This document shows, piece by piece, positions 7,265 to 15,756 of a DNA stretch of 32,385 nucleotides. A model generated the notes under the pieces. It did no database searches. It worked only from the letters and a program-made list of their open reading frames with translations, and was not told the DNA's origin. The stretch is taken from contig JBKBWT010000013.1 in the NCBI GenBank assembly GCA_046314415.1, positions 1 to 32,385 on the forward strand. Reading direction: 5' to 3'. The DNA is from JADJNW01 sp046314415 (GTDB taxonomy: Bacteria; Bacteroidota; Bacteroidia; Chitinophagales; Saprospiraceae). The translations under genes were made by a program, and so were the position numbers. The stretch's first letter is position 1. Each line of letters begins with the position of its first letter.

Positions 7265-9904
7265 ATGGCTAGAAAAGCAAGCACTACCATCGCTCCCGAT
7301 ATTACAAATGTGACGCCTCTGATGGCGCAATACTATCAGGTGAAGGCGAAGTACCCCGACGCGATTCTGTTGTTTCGGGTGGGCGATTTTTATGAGACCT
7401 TTGGCGAGGATGCGGTGACGGCGTCGCGGGTGCTGGGTATTGTGCTGACGAGTCGCAATAACGGCGGCAACGATGTAGAATTGGCGGGCTTTCCGCACCA
7501 TTCGATGGATTTGTACCTGCCGCGCCTCGTGCGCGCGGGCTACCGCGTGGCGATTTGTGAGCAGATGGAAAAGCCGAGTCCGCAAAAGAAAATTGTGAAG
7601 CGCGAGGTGACGGAGGTGGTGACGCCCGGCGTGGCGGTGGATGATAAATTATTGGATCATAAAACGAATAATTATTTAGCAACATTATATTTTGATAAAG
7701 ATGCGGTGGGCGTGGCTTTCCTGGATATTTCCACCGGCGAATTTTTAGTAAGCGAGGGCGAGCAAAGTTATATTGATAAATTATTACAAAGTTTTAATCC
7801 GGCGGAAGTGATTTACCCCAAGGATAAAAAGAAAGTGCTGGAACAATGGTTTGGCGAAAAATTTTATACGTATCCACTTGAAGAATGGGTGTTTACGGAA
7901 GATTTTACGCGGGAAAAATTACTGGGGCAATTTGAAGTACAAAACCTGAAAGGCTTCGGGATTGAAGAATTGACGCTGGCGCAAATAGCAGCCGGGGCAA
8001 CTTTACATTATTTAGCGACCACTGAAAATAAAAATTTAAAACACGTTGCGTCGATCAGTCGTATTCAACCAGATCGTTATGTGTGGCTGGATCGCTTCAC
8101 GATTCGCAACCTCGAATTGATCCACAGCCCGCATGAAACGGGCGTTCCGCTCATCCGTATTCTTGACAAGACCATCTCGCCGATGGGTGCGCGCCTGCTG
8201 AAAAAATGGGTGGTGCTGCCTTTGAAATCGCAAAAAGCGATTGAAGAAAGATTAGATATTACCGATTGGTTATTACAAAATGCCGAAATAAGAGCAGAAT
8301 TGGAGCCGTACATTCGGCAGATGGGCGACCTGGAACGCTTGATTTCCAAGGCGCCGCTGGGCAAATTGAATCCGCGGGAGGTTTGTCAGTTGAAAAAAGC
8401 ATTATTTGCACTCGATCCGGTGAAGCAATTATTACATGAAAGTAATAATCCGTTTTTAATAAAAATTGCCGAAGGACTCAATCCATGTAAAATTTTACGC
8501 GAGCAAATTGCACATCAAATTATCGAGGACGCGCCAGTGAATTTGCATAAAGGCGGTGTTATTGCGGATAATTTTAATGCAGAACTCGATGATCTGCGCA
8601 ATGTTGTGAATCATACGAAAGAATTATTACTCAATATTCAGTCCAGCGAAATTGAACGTACCGGTATCTCCAGTTTGAAAATTGGTTTTAATACGGTATT
8701 TGGATATTATTTAGAAGTTACCAATAAATATAAAAATCAAGTACCGCCCGAATGGACGCGCAAGCAAACGCTGACCAACGGCGAACGCTATATAACAGAT
8801 GAACTTAAAAAGCTAGAAACCAAGATATTAGGAGCCGAAGAACGCATTTTAGAATTGGAAACGGAGTTGTTTGAGCAATTGGTTTTGACGATTTCGGATT
8901 ATATTCAGCCGATTCAACATAATGCGAATTTAATCGCACGACTCGATTGTCAGATTGCTTTTGCAAAAGTAGCCGAAAAATATCATTATTGCCGACCGGA
9001 AATGAATGATTCTTTAATCATTGATATCAAAGAAGGGCGGCATCCGGTAATTGAGCAGCAGTTGGAATTGGGCGAAAGTTATGTGCCGAATGATGTTTAT
9101 TTAGACAGCGAAGACCAGCAAATTTTAATGATAACGGGTCCGAATATGGCAGGAAAATCAGCGGTTTTGCGGCAAACGGCGCTGATTTGTCTGCTGGCAC
9201 AGATGGGTAGTTTTGTACCGGCGGCGAGTGCAAAAATCGGGCTATTGGATAAAGTTTTTACCCGCGTGGGCGCGTCTGATAATATTTCGTCCGGCGAGTC
9301 CACTTTTATGGTGGAAATGAATGAAACGGCGAGTATTATGAATAATATTTCGGATCGGAGTTTAATATTACTGGATGAAATTGGTCGCGGCACCAGCACG
9401 TATGATGGGATTTCCATTGCCTGGTCGATTGCCGAATATTTACATAATAATGGCGTAGCGCGACCGAAAACATTATTTGCGACGCATTATCATGAACTAA
9501 ATGAATTGGCGGAAAAATTTCCCAGAATCCGGAATTATAATATTGCCACGAAAGAAGTTGGGCAAAAAGTAATATTTCTGAGAAAATTAATACCCGGCGG
9601 CAGCCAGCATAGTTTCGGGATTCATGTGGCTAAAATGGCAGGCATGCCCAAAACGATTGTAGAACGCGCCGCGCAAATTCTGACGCAATTGGAACAAAAA
9701 GTGATTGAAAATAATGGTAATGTACATATAAAAAAACCTAATACCCGTCAAATTTCCGATCCGATTCAGCTCAATATTTTTGAAGCCGGCGACCCGGCAG
9801 CCGAGCGCTTGAAAGAAGCATTGCTAAAGCTGGATTTGAATGCGATGACGCCGATTGAGTGTATGATGAAGTTGAATGAGTTGCGCAATTTGCTAATGAG
9901 TTAA
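7265..9904 (+). CDS. mutS: DNA mismatch repair protein MutS
   Basis: Recognises base mismatches and small loops in DNA and recruits MutL in an ATP-dependent way. The full MutS1 order is present in 879 residues: the mismatch-binding domain with the F-x-E wedge (F42, E44 in GDFYETF), connector and core domains, the clamp, and the ABC-type ATPase with Walker A GPNMAGKS at 625-632, the STFMVEMNE signature, Walker B LILLDEIGRGTS and the FATHYHEL switch. A helix-turn-helix end (NAMTPIECMMKLNELRNLL) closes the protein. The ATG at 7265 (MARKAST) is preferred to an in-frame TTG at 7256. It is monocistronic: a repeat-built hairpin begins at its stop codon. Confidence 0.98.
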   Translation: MARKASTTIAPDITNVTPLMAQYYQVKAKYPDAILLFRVGDFYETFGEDAVTASRVLGIVLTSRNNGGNDVELAGFPHHSMDLYLPRLVRAGYRVAICEQMEKPSPQKKIVKREVTEVVTPGVAVDDKLLDHKTNNYLATLYFDKDAVGVAFLDISTGEFLVSEGEQSYIDKLLQSFNPAEVIYPKDKKKVLEQWFGEKFYTYPLEEWVFTEDFTREKLLGQFEVQNLKGFGIEELTLAQIAAGATLHYLATTENKNLKHVASISRIQPDRYVWLDRFTIRNLELIHSPHETGVPLIRILDKTISPMGARLLKKWVVLPLKSQKAIEERLDITDWLLQNAEIRAELEPYIRQMGDLERLISKAPLGKLNPREVCQLKKALFALDPVKQLLHESNNPFLIKIAEGLNPCKILREQIAHQIIEDAPVNLHKGGVIADNFNAELDDLRNVVNHTKELLLNIQSSEIERTGISSLKIGFNTVFGYYLEVTNKYKNQVPPEWTRKQTLTNGERYITDELKKLETKILGAEERILELETELFEQLVLTISDYIQPIQHNANLIARLDCQIAFAKVAEKYHYCRPEMNDSLIIDIKEGRHPVIEQQLELGESYVPNDVYLDSEDQQILMITGPNMAGKSAVLRQTALICLLAQMGSFVPAASAKIGLLDKVFTRVGASDNISSGESTFMVEMNETASIMNNISDRSLILLDEIGRGTSTYDGISIAWSIAEYLHNNGVARPKTLFATHYHELNELAEKFPRIRNYNIATKEVGQKVIFLRKLIPGGSQHSFGIHVAKMAGMPKTIVERAAQILTQLEQKVIENNGNVHIKKPNTRQISDPIQLNIFEAGDPAAERLKEALLKLDLNAMTPIECMMKLNELRNLLMS

Positions 9905-9979
9905 TCTGCCAATGTGCTGATGTGCCAATGCGTACACGTCAAAGAGGGAATTGGCAAATTAGCAGATCGGCACATTGAA
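9904..9979. repeat. Hairpin built from 8-bp phased units after mutS
   Basis: The left arm from 9904 reads as octamers TCTGCCAA, TGTGCTGA, TGTGCCAA (TNTGCYRA type). The right arm (9950-9978), read on the minus strand, is also octamers: TGTGCCGA, TCTGCTAA, TTTGCCAA. The arms pair over about 25 bases with five mismatches around a loop of about 20. It starts at the mutS stop codon and could end its transcript. A sibling element lies at 24899-24985. Confidence 0.8.
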
Positions 9980-9986
9980 AAAAGAA

Positions 9987-10012
9987 GCCCTTCCGGGAAA
10001 ATCCAAAAGGGC
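9987..10012. other. Short GC-rich hairpin downstream of mutS
   Basis: GCCCTT (9987-9992) pairs with AAGGGC (10007-10012) over a 14-base loop, right after a run of A. It resembles a terminator for minus-strand transcripts but lacks a T-run on the plus strand. The rest of the spacer up to 10201 holds nothing I recognise. Confidence 0.4.
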
Positions 10013-10201
10013 GACCATATAAATTTGCATTGAATGATTAAAAAGAAAAGCTGTTGTAAAATCTGTTATTGAGACGTTACTTTTGAGGAAAAGTCACATT
10101 TTAAAATAAAGAGGCTCATTCAGACACACAATCAAATTTAAAATTCTGTTATTTTATATAGTGTATAAAATTTTAAAAACTGCAACGTCAAAATAAAATA
10201 G

Positions 10202-10498
10202 ATGAACCGGAATGCACTTTGGTTTGGCTTAGCGGTGGGATTAGTCCTGCCTTTCGTGGGTTACGCCATTTTGTTGATGATTTACGACGGGCTGGATTCC
10301 GCAGGATTACTGAGCGGGCGGGGTTTTTCTGAAAATTTTCGGCAGCGTACGCTTGGCATTGTAGCCATTTGTTTAAACCTGATTGCATTAAACTTTTTTC
10401 AAAAGCGAAGGTTTAGTAATTCCATGCGGGGGCTAGTCATTGCTACTTTTATTTACGCAGCCGTGTGGTTTATTTACTTCGGCACGAAATTGTTGTAA
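10202..10498 (+). CDS. Conserved small membrane protein, three predicted helices
   Basis: A 98-residue protein of unknown function. Three hydrophobic segments are visible: about 6-28 (WFGLAVGLVLPFVGYAILLMI), 50-66 (LGIVAICLNLIALNFF) and 78-95 (GLVIATFIYAAVWFIYF), joined by short basic loops (KRR after helix 2). It lies directly upstream of lpxB on the same strand with 105 bases between; small membrane proteins of this kind are often found next to lpxB in Bacteroidota, which suggests but does not prove an envelope role. The ATG at 10202 begins the first helix and no longer start is credible. Confidence 0.7.
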   Translation: MNRNALWFGLAVGLVLPFVGYAILLMIYDGLDSAGLLSGRGFSENFRQRTLGIVAICLNLIALNFFQKRRFSNSMRGLVIATFIYAAVWFIYFGTKLL

Positions 10499-10554
10499 TA
10501 TCCTCATGTTTTTTACTAAATTTAATCATAATCTATCTTATTCATCATTATAAT

Positions 10555-10572
10555 CAGTGTACGATTACACTG
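10555..10572. promoter_or_regulatory. Perfect inverted repeat upstream of lpxB
   Basis: CAGTGTA and TACACTG flank a CGAT centre, 31 bases before the lpxB ATG. There is no T-run, so it looks more like a protein-binding site or a leader hairpin than a terminator. Its function is unknown. Confidence 0.4.
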
Positions 10573-10603
10573 GATAACAAAAACACCTGAACACATCGTT
10601 ACA

Positions 10604-11764
10604 ATGAAATATTATGTCATAGCCGGCGAGGCATCAGGGGATTTGCATGGTTCAAATTTGTTGAAAGCCTTGAAAACAGCGGATCCGGCAGCGGATTTTC
10701 GGGTTTGGGGCGGCGATCTGATGCAGGCGGCAGGTGGCGATTTGCGCAAGCATTACCGTGAGCTAGCATTCATGGGCTTCGTGGAGGTCGTGCGTAATTT
10801 GCGCACCATTTTACGCAATATAGAATTTTGCAAGGCAGATATTACTGATTATCAACCAGATGCATTGATTTTAATTGATTATCCGGGCTTTAATTTACGC
10901 ATTGCCAAATGGGCGAAGCAGCAAGGTTATAAAGTCATTTATTACATTTCCCCGCAGTTATGGGCTTGGCATGCCAGCCGGGTGCATGATATTAAAAAAA
11001 CGGTGGATAAAATGCTGGTAATTTTACCTTTTGAACCGGAATTTTATCAAAATTATGATTATAAAGTAGAATTTGTGGGGCATCCATTATTAGATGTAAT
11101 AGAAAATTATCAGCCCACGTCTGATTTTATACAAAAAAATAAATTATCGGATCAGCCGATCATTGCCTTATTACCAGGTAGTCGCAAGCAAGAGATTACA
11201 AGAATGCTGGATGTGATGTTGAGCGTAGTGCCGGAATTCCCTGATTATCAATTTGTAATCGCCGGAGCGCCTTCACAGCCAAAGGAGTTTTATGATGCCA
11301 TTTTAAAAGATTCCAAAGTTAAAAACCAGGTTTATTTAGTTCAAAATCAGACGTATGATTTATTGAGTCATGCCAAAGCGGCGCTTGTTACATCCGGCAC
11401 GGCAACTTTGGAAACGGCTTTATTTAATGTACCTGAAGTGGTTTGTTATAAAGGAAGTGCCATTTCTTATGCGATTGCAAAAAGAGTGGTCGGCAAACGT
11501 ATCAAATTTATTTCACTCGTTAATTTAATTATAGACCGATTATTGGTAAAAGAACTCATTCAGAATGAACTGAATACGCATAATTTAAAGCAAGCATTAA
11601 AAGAAATATTACATCCTGACAAAGCGGATGTAATAAAAAGCGGGTATAAAGCATTACAACAAAAATTGGGGAACGCCGGGGCGTCGCAGCGTGCGGCGAG
11701 TATCATTACAGCCTATTTGTCGGAATCAGGCTTTTCGGGATTAAAGGATAGGATTAAGTTGTAA
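10604..11764 (+). CDS. lpxB: Lipid-A-disaccharide synthase LpxB
   Basis: Glycosyltransferase (GT19) that joins UDP-2,3-diacylglucosamine and lipid X to form the lipid A disaccharide on the inner face of the cytoplasmic membrane. The 386-residue length is normal. Family motifs are the N-terminal MKYYVIAGEASGDLHGSNL, FMGFVEV with the following helix, DYPGFNLRIAKWAK, YYISPQLWAWHASR, LPFEPEFY, FVGHPLLD, ALLPGSRKQEI and the C-terminal SGTATLETALFNVPEVVCYK with FISLVNLI. The presence of lpxB shows a Gram-negative outer membrane with lipid A. The next gene is convergent. Confidence 0.97.
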   Translation: MKYYVIAGEASGDLHGSNLLKALKTADPAADFRVWGGDLMQAAGGDLRKHYRELAFMGFVEVVRNLRTILRNIEFCKADITDYQPDALILIDYPGFNLRIAKWAKQQGYKVIYYISPQLWAWHASRVHDIKKTVDKMLVILPFEPEFYQNYDYKVEFVGHPLLDVIENYQPTSDFIQKNKLSDQPIIALLPGSRKQEITRMLDVMLSVVPEFPDYQFVIAGAPSQPKEFYDAILKDSKVKNQVYLVQNQTYDLLSHAKAALVTSGTATLETALFNVPEVVCYKGSAISYAIAKRVVGKRIKFISLVNLIIDRLLVKELIQNELNTHNLKQALKEILHPDKADVIKSGYKALQQKLGNAGASQRAASIITAYLSESGFSGLKDRIKL

Positions 11765-11803
11765 TAATCCTAAAAATTATAAAATCCTGATTCCGACATT
11801 CAT

Positions 11804-12289
11804 TCACGCCTTTGCCAGTTGCCTTTTTAGCACCATTGCTGAAATAATCGTTATAATAAACCCAATCATAAATACCGTTAAAAACATGATAAACCCTTGA
11901 AAGATAGGATTTTGCAGCATTTCCAGATTTTCGCCCCACTGCTCCTGCTCGGCTGCCGGCATATTTTGCTTGTAATATTCCATCATTTCATCGCCTTGTA
12001 ATAAAAATTGCACAATTGTAAATAATGCAAAAGCCAAGGAGGGAAATAAAGTTATTAACAAACCGACCTGTAATGCTTTACCAAATGTAATTTCGCCGCC
12101 GTTTTGCTCATCCCGGTAAGCCCGGATACCAAAAAAAACAAAAGTAAGCGAGATTAAAATGGTCAGGTAACCAATCATTTCCGACGTGCGATAAGGAAGC
12201 GTAAAGCCCCAAATCACCTGAATCAAGGTAAAAACGATCAAAATAACCAGCATGCTGTAAATACCGTTGCGTAGAATCGGATTTTTCAT
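11804..12289 (-). CDS. DUF4199 family membrane protein
   Basis: A 161-residue membrane protein with four predicted helices: about 9-29, 38-55, 70-95 and 130-152. The order of helices, the FFGIRAYRDEQNGGEITFGKALQVG loop after helix 2 and the soluble segment with NMPAAEQEQW before helix 4 fit DUF4199, a family common in Bacteroidota and without known function. The ATG at 12289 (MKNPILRNG) is preferred to an upstream in-frame codon at 12361, which would add a polar extension before the first helix. It is convergent with lpxB, with only 39 bases between the stop codons. Confidence 0.8.
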   Translation of the reverse strand: MKNPILRNGIYSMLVILIVFTLIQVIWGFTLPYRTSEMIGYLTILISLTFVFFGIRAYRDEQNGGEITFGKALQVGLLITLFPSLAFALFTIVQFLLQGDEMMEYYKQNMPAAEQEQWGENLEMLQNPIFQGFIMFLTVFMIGFIITIISAMVLKRQLAKA

Positions 12290-12445
12290 AGGCTTAAATT
12301 TTTGTTTTGGTGAAATAATATTACAAAGGAAGGTTTTTCGGGTTTGTTGCGCATCCGTCAAAAGTAGGATTTCCGAAAATCAGTCCAAAAAGGTACGAAA
12401 GTAGGAGGCTTTTTTTGTAGCTTTCGAGAAATCTTGCTCAGACCA

Positions 12446-13645
12446 ATGTTATTTTATTTTAATCAGTGGAGCGCCTTATTATTACCTTTTTTTTTACAAG
12501 GTATTCTATTTACCATCCTGTTATTGCAGCGAGGTATTCGGGAAGAGCGACTACCGGATAAAATTTTAGCCCTGTTAATCCTGATTTTTACGCTGCGCAT
12601 AGCGAACTGGATGCTTGGTTTTGCTAACTGGTACGATGCACACGACTGGCATTCCACCTTCATGTTTTACTTTCCATTTACGCATTGGTTTTTAATTGGA
12701 CCGCTGGTTTATTTTTATTTTCGCAGTTTGACGAATCATAACTTTCATTTTCAGAAGAAAGATTTTATACATTTTATACCGGCTATTATAGATTTTGCGC
12801 TTATTGTCCTGGTTTTTATACTCGATGTAATAATCAGCTATTGGTGGCGCGGGGAGCCGTTTCCGTATCATTTTGGTACGCAAGGAAAATGGCGGATGGA
12901 GGGTATTCCTGGCGTGGACGCGATTTTAACCATCGGGGCGGTGATCTCTTTATTGTTTTATTTCTTTATCACGATCAAATCATATCGGCAGTATCGAAAT
13001 TATTACATTAATCAACATTTTTCAGACCCGGAGAAAGTGCAGTTTAACTGGCTGGGTAATTTTTTATACGCCATGATAATTGCTGCGGCTATCTGGTTTA
13101 TCTTTATGATTATCAATGAATTGAGTACCGATCCGTTGGATTACATTCAAAATTGGTATGCTTATTTTGCCTGGGGTATTATTTTATATTACATCAGTAT
13201 TTCAGGTTATTACACCCGACCGGAGCTTTCTTTGCAATTGCAGTTTGAACCGGAGCAAGTTGAAAAACCAGAGCCAGAAGTATCTGTAAATGAAGTATTT
13301 AAAACAAAATTATTACATATTATGGAAGTGCAGCAGCCATTTTTACAAGCAGAATTGACGCTGCAAGAATTGGCTGACCTACTAAAAATCCCGCCTAATA
13401 CGCTTTCCAAATTAATCAACTCTGACTTTAATCAAAATTTTAATGATTTTATTAATGCTTATCGGGTGGAAGCGGTCAAGCAAAAATTGTTTGATCCACG
13501 TTTGCAGCATTTGTCCATTCTGGGCATCGCTTTTGAGAGCGGATTCAACAGCAAAGCCACGTTTAATCGGGCGTTTCGTAAACACGCGGGCGTGTCGCCG
13601 ACCGAATTTGTGGCGGCTCAAAAAATAAAACGCGTCTCAAATTAG
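12446..13645 (+). CDS. AraC-family regulator with seven-helix membrane domain
   Basis: A membrane-bound transcription factor of 399 residues. The N-terminal two thirds has seven hydrophobic segments, from ALLLPFFLQGILFTILLLQ to WYAYFAWGIILYYISISGYY, followed by a linker rich in Glu/Pro (FEPEQVEKPEPEVSV). The C-terminal 100 residues form an AraC DNA-binding domain with two helix-turn-helix units: LTLQELADLLKIPPNTLSKLIN and LSILGIAFESGFNSKATFNRAFRKHAGVSPTEF. Such 7TM-AraC proteins are common in Bacteroidota and presumably sense a membrane or periplasmic signal; the ligand is unknown. The ATG at 12446 is chosen over a TTG at 12434. The exported peptidase gene follows after 100 bases. Confidence 0.85.
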   Translation: MLFYFNQWSALLLPFFLQGILFTILLLQRGIREERLPDKILALLILIFTLRIANWMLGFANWYDAHDWHSTFMFYFPFTHWFLIGPLVYFYFRSLTNHNFHFQKKDFIHFIPAIIDFALIVLVFILDVIISYWWRGEPFPYHFGTQGKWRMEGIPGVDAILTIGAVISLLFYFFITIKSYRQYRNYYINQHFSDPEKVQFNWLGNFLYAMIIAAAIWFIFMIINELSTDPLDYIQNWYAYFAWGIILYYISISGYYTRPELSLQLQFEPEQVEKPEPEVSVNEVFKTKLLHIMEVQQPFLQAELTLQELADLLKIPPNTLSKLINSDFNQNFNDFINAYRVEAVKQKLFDPRLQHLSILGIAFESGFNSKATFNRAFRKHAGVSPTEFVAAQKIKRVSN

Positions 13646-13648
13646 CAT

Positions 13649-13677
13649 TTTGAGGCGGGCGCGGAATATTTGAGGCG
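13649..13677. promoter_or_regulatory. Direct repeat TTTGAGGCG spaced 20 bp, possible operator
   Basis: TTTGAGGCG occurs at 13649-13657 and again at 13669-13677, exactly 20 bases apart, or about two helical turns. It lies between the AraC-type regulator gene and the peptidase gene. AraC-family proteins commonly bind direct repeats with this geometry. The first copy can also pair with CTCAAA at 13636 to form the hairpin after the regulator stop. Confidence 0.4.
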
Positions 13678-13745
13678 CATATTTTGCAAGGTTGGATCAA
13701 TTTTGTCGTGACATTTTAATGGTATCACCTTTTATCTTTTTCACG

Positions 13746-15515
13746 ATGAAATACTACCTAACCTTATTATTATGCCTGCTGTGCTATTTTTTAATGGCGC
13801 AAAAACAAATCACTTTTTCCCTTGCAAAGGTGCCTGTTTCAGCCGGGCAGCGCGTCGGCATTCGCGGTAATACCGCCCCATTGTCATGGGAGAAAAGTTT
13901 AATATTACAAAGTAATAATGATTTATTTTCTATTGCTTTATCATTTACCAATGCGCAAAAATTAATTGAATATAAATACGTCCTGGAAGATGCTAGCGGT
14001 AAAATAATCTGGGAATTGGACGGTCAAATGAATCGTTTGATTTTACCGGAAGAAGCGACCGCCAAAGACCAATGGAATGTATCCAATGATTTAAAAATCA
14101 GAAACTTACCAAAAATTACATCTACCGCCTTATTAAAAGATTTTGAAATATTACAGGAAGCGATTTTGACCATTCATCCTGGTTTGTACCGCTATAATAC
14201 CGAGGAAAGCATTGCACAACATTTAGCGGAATTACGTAATACTTTACAAGAAGATTTAACCTATACCGAAGCCTATCTGGCATTTTCCAAGCTGGCGGGC
14301 GCGATTCGTTGCGGACATACGTATGCTAATTTTTTTAATCAAAATACCCTCATTCAGCATCTTATTTTAAATCAAAAAGACAAATTACCTTTTGCTTTTA
14401 ATATTATAAACAAGCGGGTTTTTATTACTAAAAACGCCACAGATATTGAATTATTAAATCCCGGAACAGAAATAACAGCGATTAATGATATACCGGTTGC
14501 GCAAATTTTAGATAGTTTATTAACGGTTGTAAAAGCGGATGGTGGCAATGATGCCAAACGACTTGATGATTTACAACTAAATGGATATAATTATTTTGAA
14601 AGTTTTGATGTGTATTTCCCCTTGTTTTTTCCGCCGGTAGAAGGAATATATAAAATTAAAGGTGTATCCACTGCTGATAATCAATTATTTACAAAAAATG
14701 TGAATGCCATTGACCGGAAAACCCGCACGGAGCGGCTAGCCGCCCGTTATGATATGCCAACATCATTAGAAGATTTATGGAAATTTGAAATAATAAATAA
14801 TGATATTGGCTATTTAAAATTGGGCACTTTTGTTACCTGGAATTTTACAATGGACTGGCGAAAATTTTTAAAAGAAAGCTTTACCACTTTAAAAAAACAA
14901 AAGATTCCACATTTAGTGATTGACATCCGTGGTAATGAAGGTGGGCTGGACGAAGTGATCGAAGCCTTGGGGAATTACGTTTTGCAACAAGATTGCCAGG
15001 TCGAAAATTTCCAGGATAAAGTGCGTTATAAAACGGTTCCTGCTACGCTCAAATCCCATATAACAACCTGGGATACCAGTGTTTACGATTTATCTAAAAA
15101 AATTATACCTGCTGAAGCCGGCTACTATACCTTTAAAGACGATCCGCCACTGACCCGTTTTCGTGCCTCGTCTAATGCTTATAAAGGCAAGATTTATTTA
15201 CTGGTAAATGCAGCGAACAGTTCTGCTACTTTTTACCTCAGCCGTTTGGCAAAATCCTGCGGTTTGGCTACGCTTGTCGGGCAGGAAACGGGTGGTAGCT
15301 TACAGGGCATTAACGGCGGAACGATCCTTTTTCTGCGGCTGCCCAATAGTCAAATCGAAATTGACATTCCCATTTTTGGTGGGTTTGCGCGCACGCCGCA
15401 ACCCGCGCACGGTATCCGACCTGACCTGGAAGTACTGCCAAATATAGAGGATTTGCGTAATGGGAAAGATACGGAACTGGAATTTATTAAAAACTGGATT
15501 TATTCACAAAAGTAA
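13746..15515 (+). CDS. Exported CBM20-like domain plus S41 family peptidase
   Basis: A 589-residue exported protein. Residues 1-18 form a Sec signal peptide. Residues 20-110 resemble a starch-binding CBM20 fold: VGIRGNTAPLSW (W48), IEYKYVLED and IWELDGQMNR (W89) match the two conserved Trp positions of that family. Residues about 120-589 are an S41 (C-terminal processing/tricorn type) peptidase with IGYLKLGTF, VIDIRGNEGG and NAANSSATFYLS, where S493 is the probable nucleophile; the Lys of CtpA-type enzymes is not evident in the following QETGGSLQG. Likely periplasmic or surface-bound. The start at 13746 begins the signal peptide; an in-frame codon at 13692 would bury it. Confidence 0.82.
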   Translation: MKYYLTLLLCLLCYFLMAQKQITFSLAKVPVSAGQRVGIRGNTAPLSWEKSLILQSNNDLFSIALSFTNAQKLIEYKYVLEDASGKIIWELDGQMNRLILPEEATAKDQWNVSNDLKIRNLPKITSTALLKDFEILQEAILTIHPGLYRYNTEESIAQHLAELRNTLQEDLTYTEAYLAFSKLAGAIRCGHTYANFFNQNTLIQHLILNQKDKLPFAFNIINKRVFITKNATDIELLNPGTEITAINDIPVAQILDSLLTVVKADGGNDAKRLDDLQLNGYNYFESFDVYFPLFFPPVEGIYKIKGVSTADNQLFTKNVNAIDRKTRTERLAARYDMPTSLEDLWKFEIINNDIGYLKLGTFVTWNFTMDWRKFLKESFTTLKKQKIPHLVIDIRGNEGGLDEVIEALGNYVLQQDCQVENFQDKVRYKTVPATLKSHITTWDTSVYDLSKKIIPAEAGYYTFKDDPPLTRFRASSNAYKGKIYLLVNAANSSATFYLSRLAKSCGLATLVGQETGGSLQGINGGTILFLRLPNSQIEIDIPIFGGFARTPQPAHGIRPDLEVLPNIEDLRNGKDTELEFIKNWIYSQK

Positions 15516-15523
15516 ATAAGTAA

Positions 15524-15704
15524 GTTGAGTAGTTTATTATTTGATGGTTTTATCTTATTGATAATCAGCATTTTATTTAATGTTATTATTTTTTAAATGT
15601 GCTTTCTTAATTCAATAACGATTATATTTAATGATGCGCTATATTTAATAAAATGTTGATTAATAATATTAAATTAATTACTATTGAGTGATAAACTGCT
15701 CGAC
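15524..15704. repeat. Long imperfect inverted repeat between convergent genes
   Basis: The outer arms 15524-15538 and 15690-15704 match at 12 of 15 positions, and all three differences become U-G pairs in plus-strand RNA. An inner pair built around TAATCAGCATTTTATT also matches its partner near 15645-15665. The AT-rich element fills the spacer between the peptidase and LuxR-type genes. It may be a large terminator or a decayed mobile miniature element. Confidence 0.5.
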
Positions 15705-15756
15705 TATTTAATAAGGTTGATATTTAAACTAAATGCGCCTTTCGGTTATTCGATTC

